In this document: piece by piece, positions 5,277 through 5,322 of the stretch | Layout of the letters: every line of letters begins with the position of its first letter | How positions within the stretch are numbered: the first letter of the stretch is position 1 | NCBI GenBank assembly: GCA_017613225.1 | Contig: JAGAEH010000079.1 | Location: forward strand, 1 to 5,322 | DNA: 5,322 bases | Reading direction: 5' to 3' | Source of the DNA: Lachnospiraceae bacterium | Lineage (GTDB): Bacteria; Bacillota; Clostridia; Lachnospirales; Lachnospiraceae | The notes under the pieces: generated by a model | The model's input: the letters and a program-made list of their open reading frames with translations, nothing else | Told to the model about the DNA's origin: nothing | Databases searched by the model: none | Position numbers and translations under genes: made by a program

Positions 5277-5322
5277 GGGGACGGATCTCCCTGCACATTT
5301 TTTGAAATGTGCAGGGAGATCC
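5277..5322 (+). repeat. Long perfect hairpin, cut by the window edge
   Basis: GGATCTCCCTGCACATTT (5283-5300) pairs perfectly with 5305-5322 around a TTTG loop, an 18-bp stem. It is preceded by GGGGAC (5277-5282), so GGGGACGG matches the core of the 31-base repeats. If the palindrome is symmetrical, GTCCCC should follow just past the window. It starts 21 bases after the zinc-ribbon gene stop and could act as a transcript end or be a mobile repeat. No T-run is visible after the stem because the window ends. Confidence 0.85.

Overview
The window is GC-rich and gene-dense, with every recognisable gene on the + strand. Purine-rich Shine-Dalgarno sites (one a full GGAGGTGA), short intergenic gaps and a family of GGGGACGGTCC palindromes suggest a high-GC member of the Clostridia (Firmicutes), probably a gut or anaerobic lineage. 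This placement is inference from style, because there is no rRNA or other marker gene.

Layout. Positions 1-299 hold the C-terminal end of a FAD-dependent dehydrogenase (COG2509-like). It overlaps by 4 bases (ATGA) a small P-loop kinase-like protein (296-844). After a 75-base gap comes a complete M20-family metallopeptidase (920-2077), whose stop codon lies inside a pair of palindromic repeats. A strong ribosome binding site then leads into an IlvD/Edd-family dehydratase (2153-3813), which is broken by a single -1 frameshift near an A-run at 2816-2819. A different repeat (3821-3880) separates it from a complete proline racemase/hydroxyproline epimerase family enzyme (3899-4906) with both catalytic cysteines. 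Three more palindromes (4911-5006) precede a 76-residue Lar-like zinc-ribbon protein (5025-5255). The window ends inside a perfect 18-bp hairpin (5283-5322).

Function. Peptidase, dehydratase and racemase could form a co-directional module for peptide or amino-acid catabolism. The order suggests this, but nothing in the sequence fixes a substrate. The dehydratase is the most unusual gene. By a gapless alignment from memory to E. coli IlvD, it has lost two magnesium ligands (Asp81 to Gly and the carbamylated Lys124 to Asn), has gained a cysteine at position 80, and keeps the Fe-S cysteines and the catalytic serine. It is therefore probably not an ordinary branched-chain amino-acid enzyme.

Repeats. 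Five copies of a 31-base imperfect palindrome, in two intergenic clusters and both orientations, have outer arms that change together and so keep pairing. This looks like a REP/BIME-type family selected for structure. I saw no CRISPR array, tRNA, rRNA, transposase gene or convincing promoter, and no gene-free stretch longer than 300 bases.
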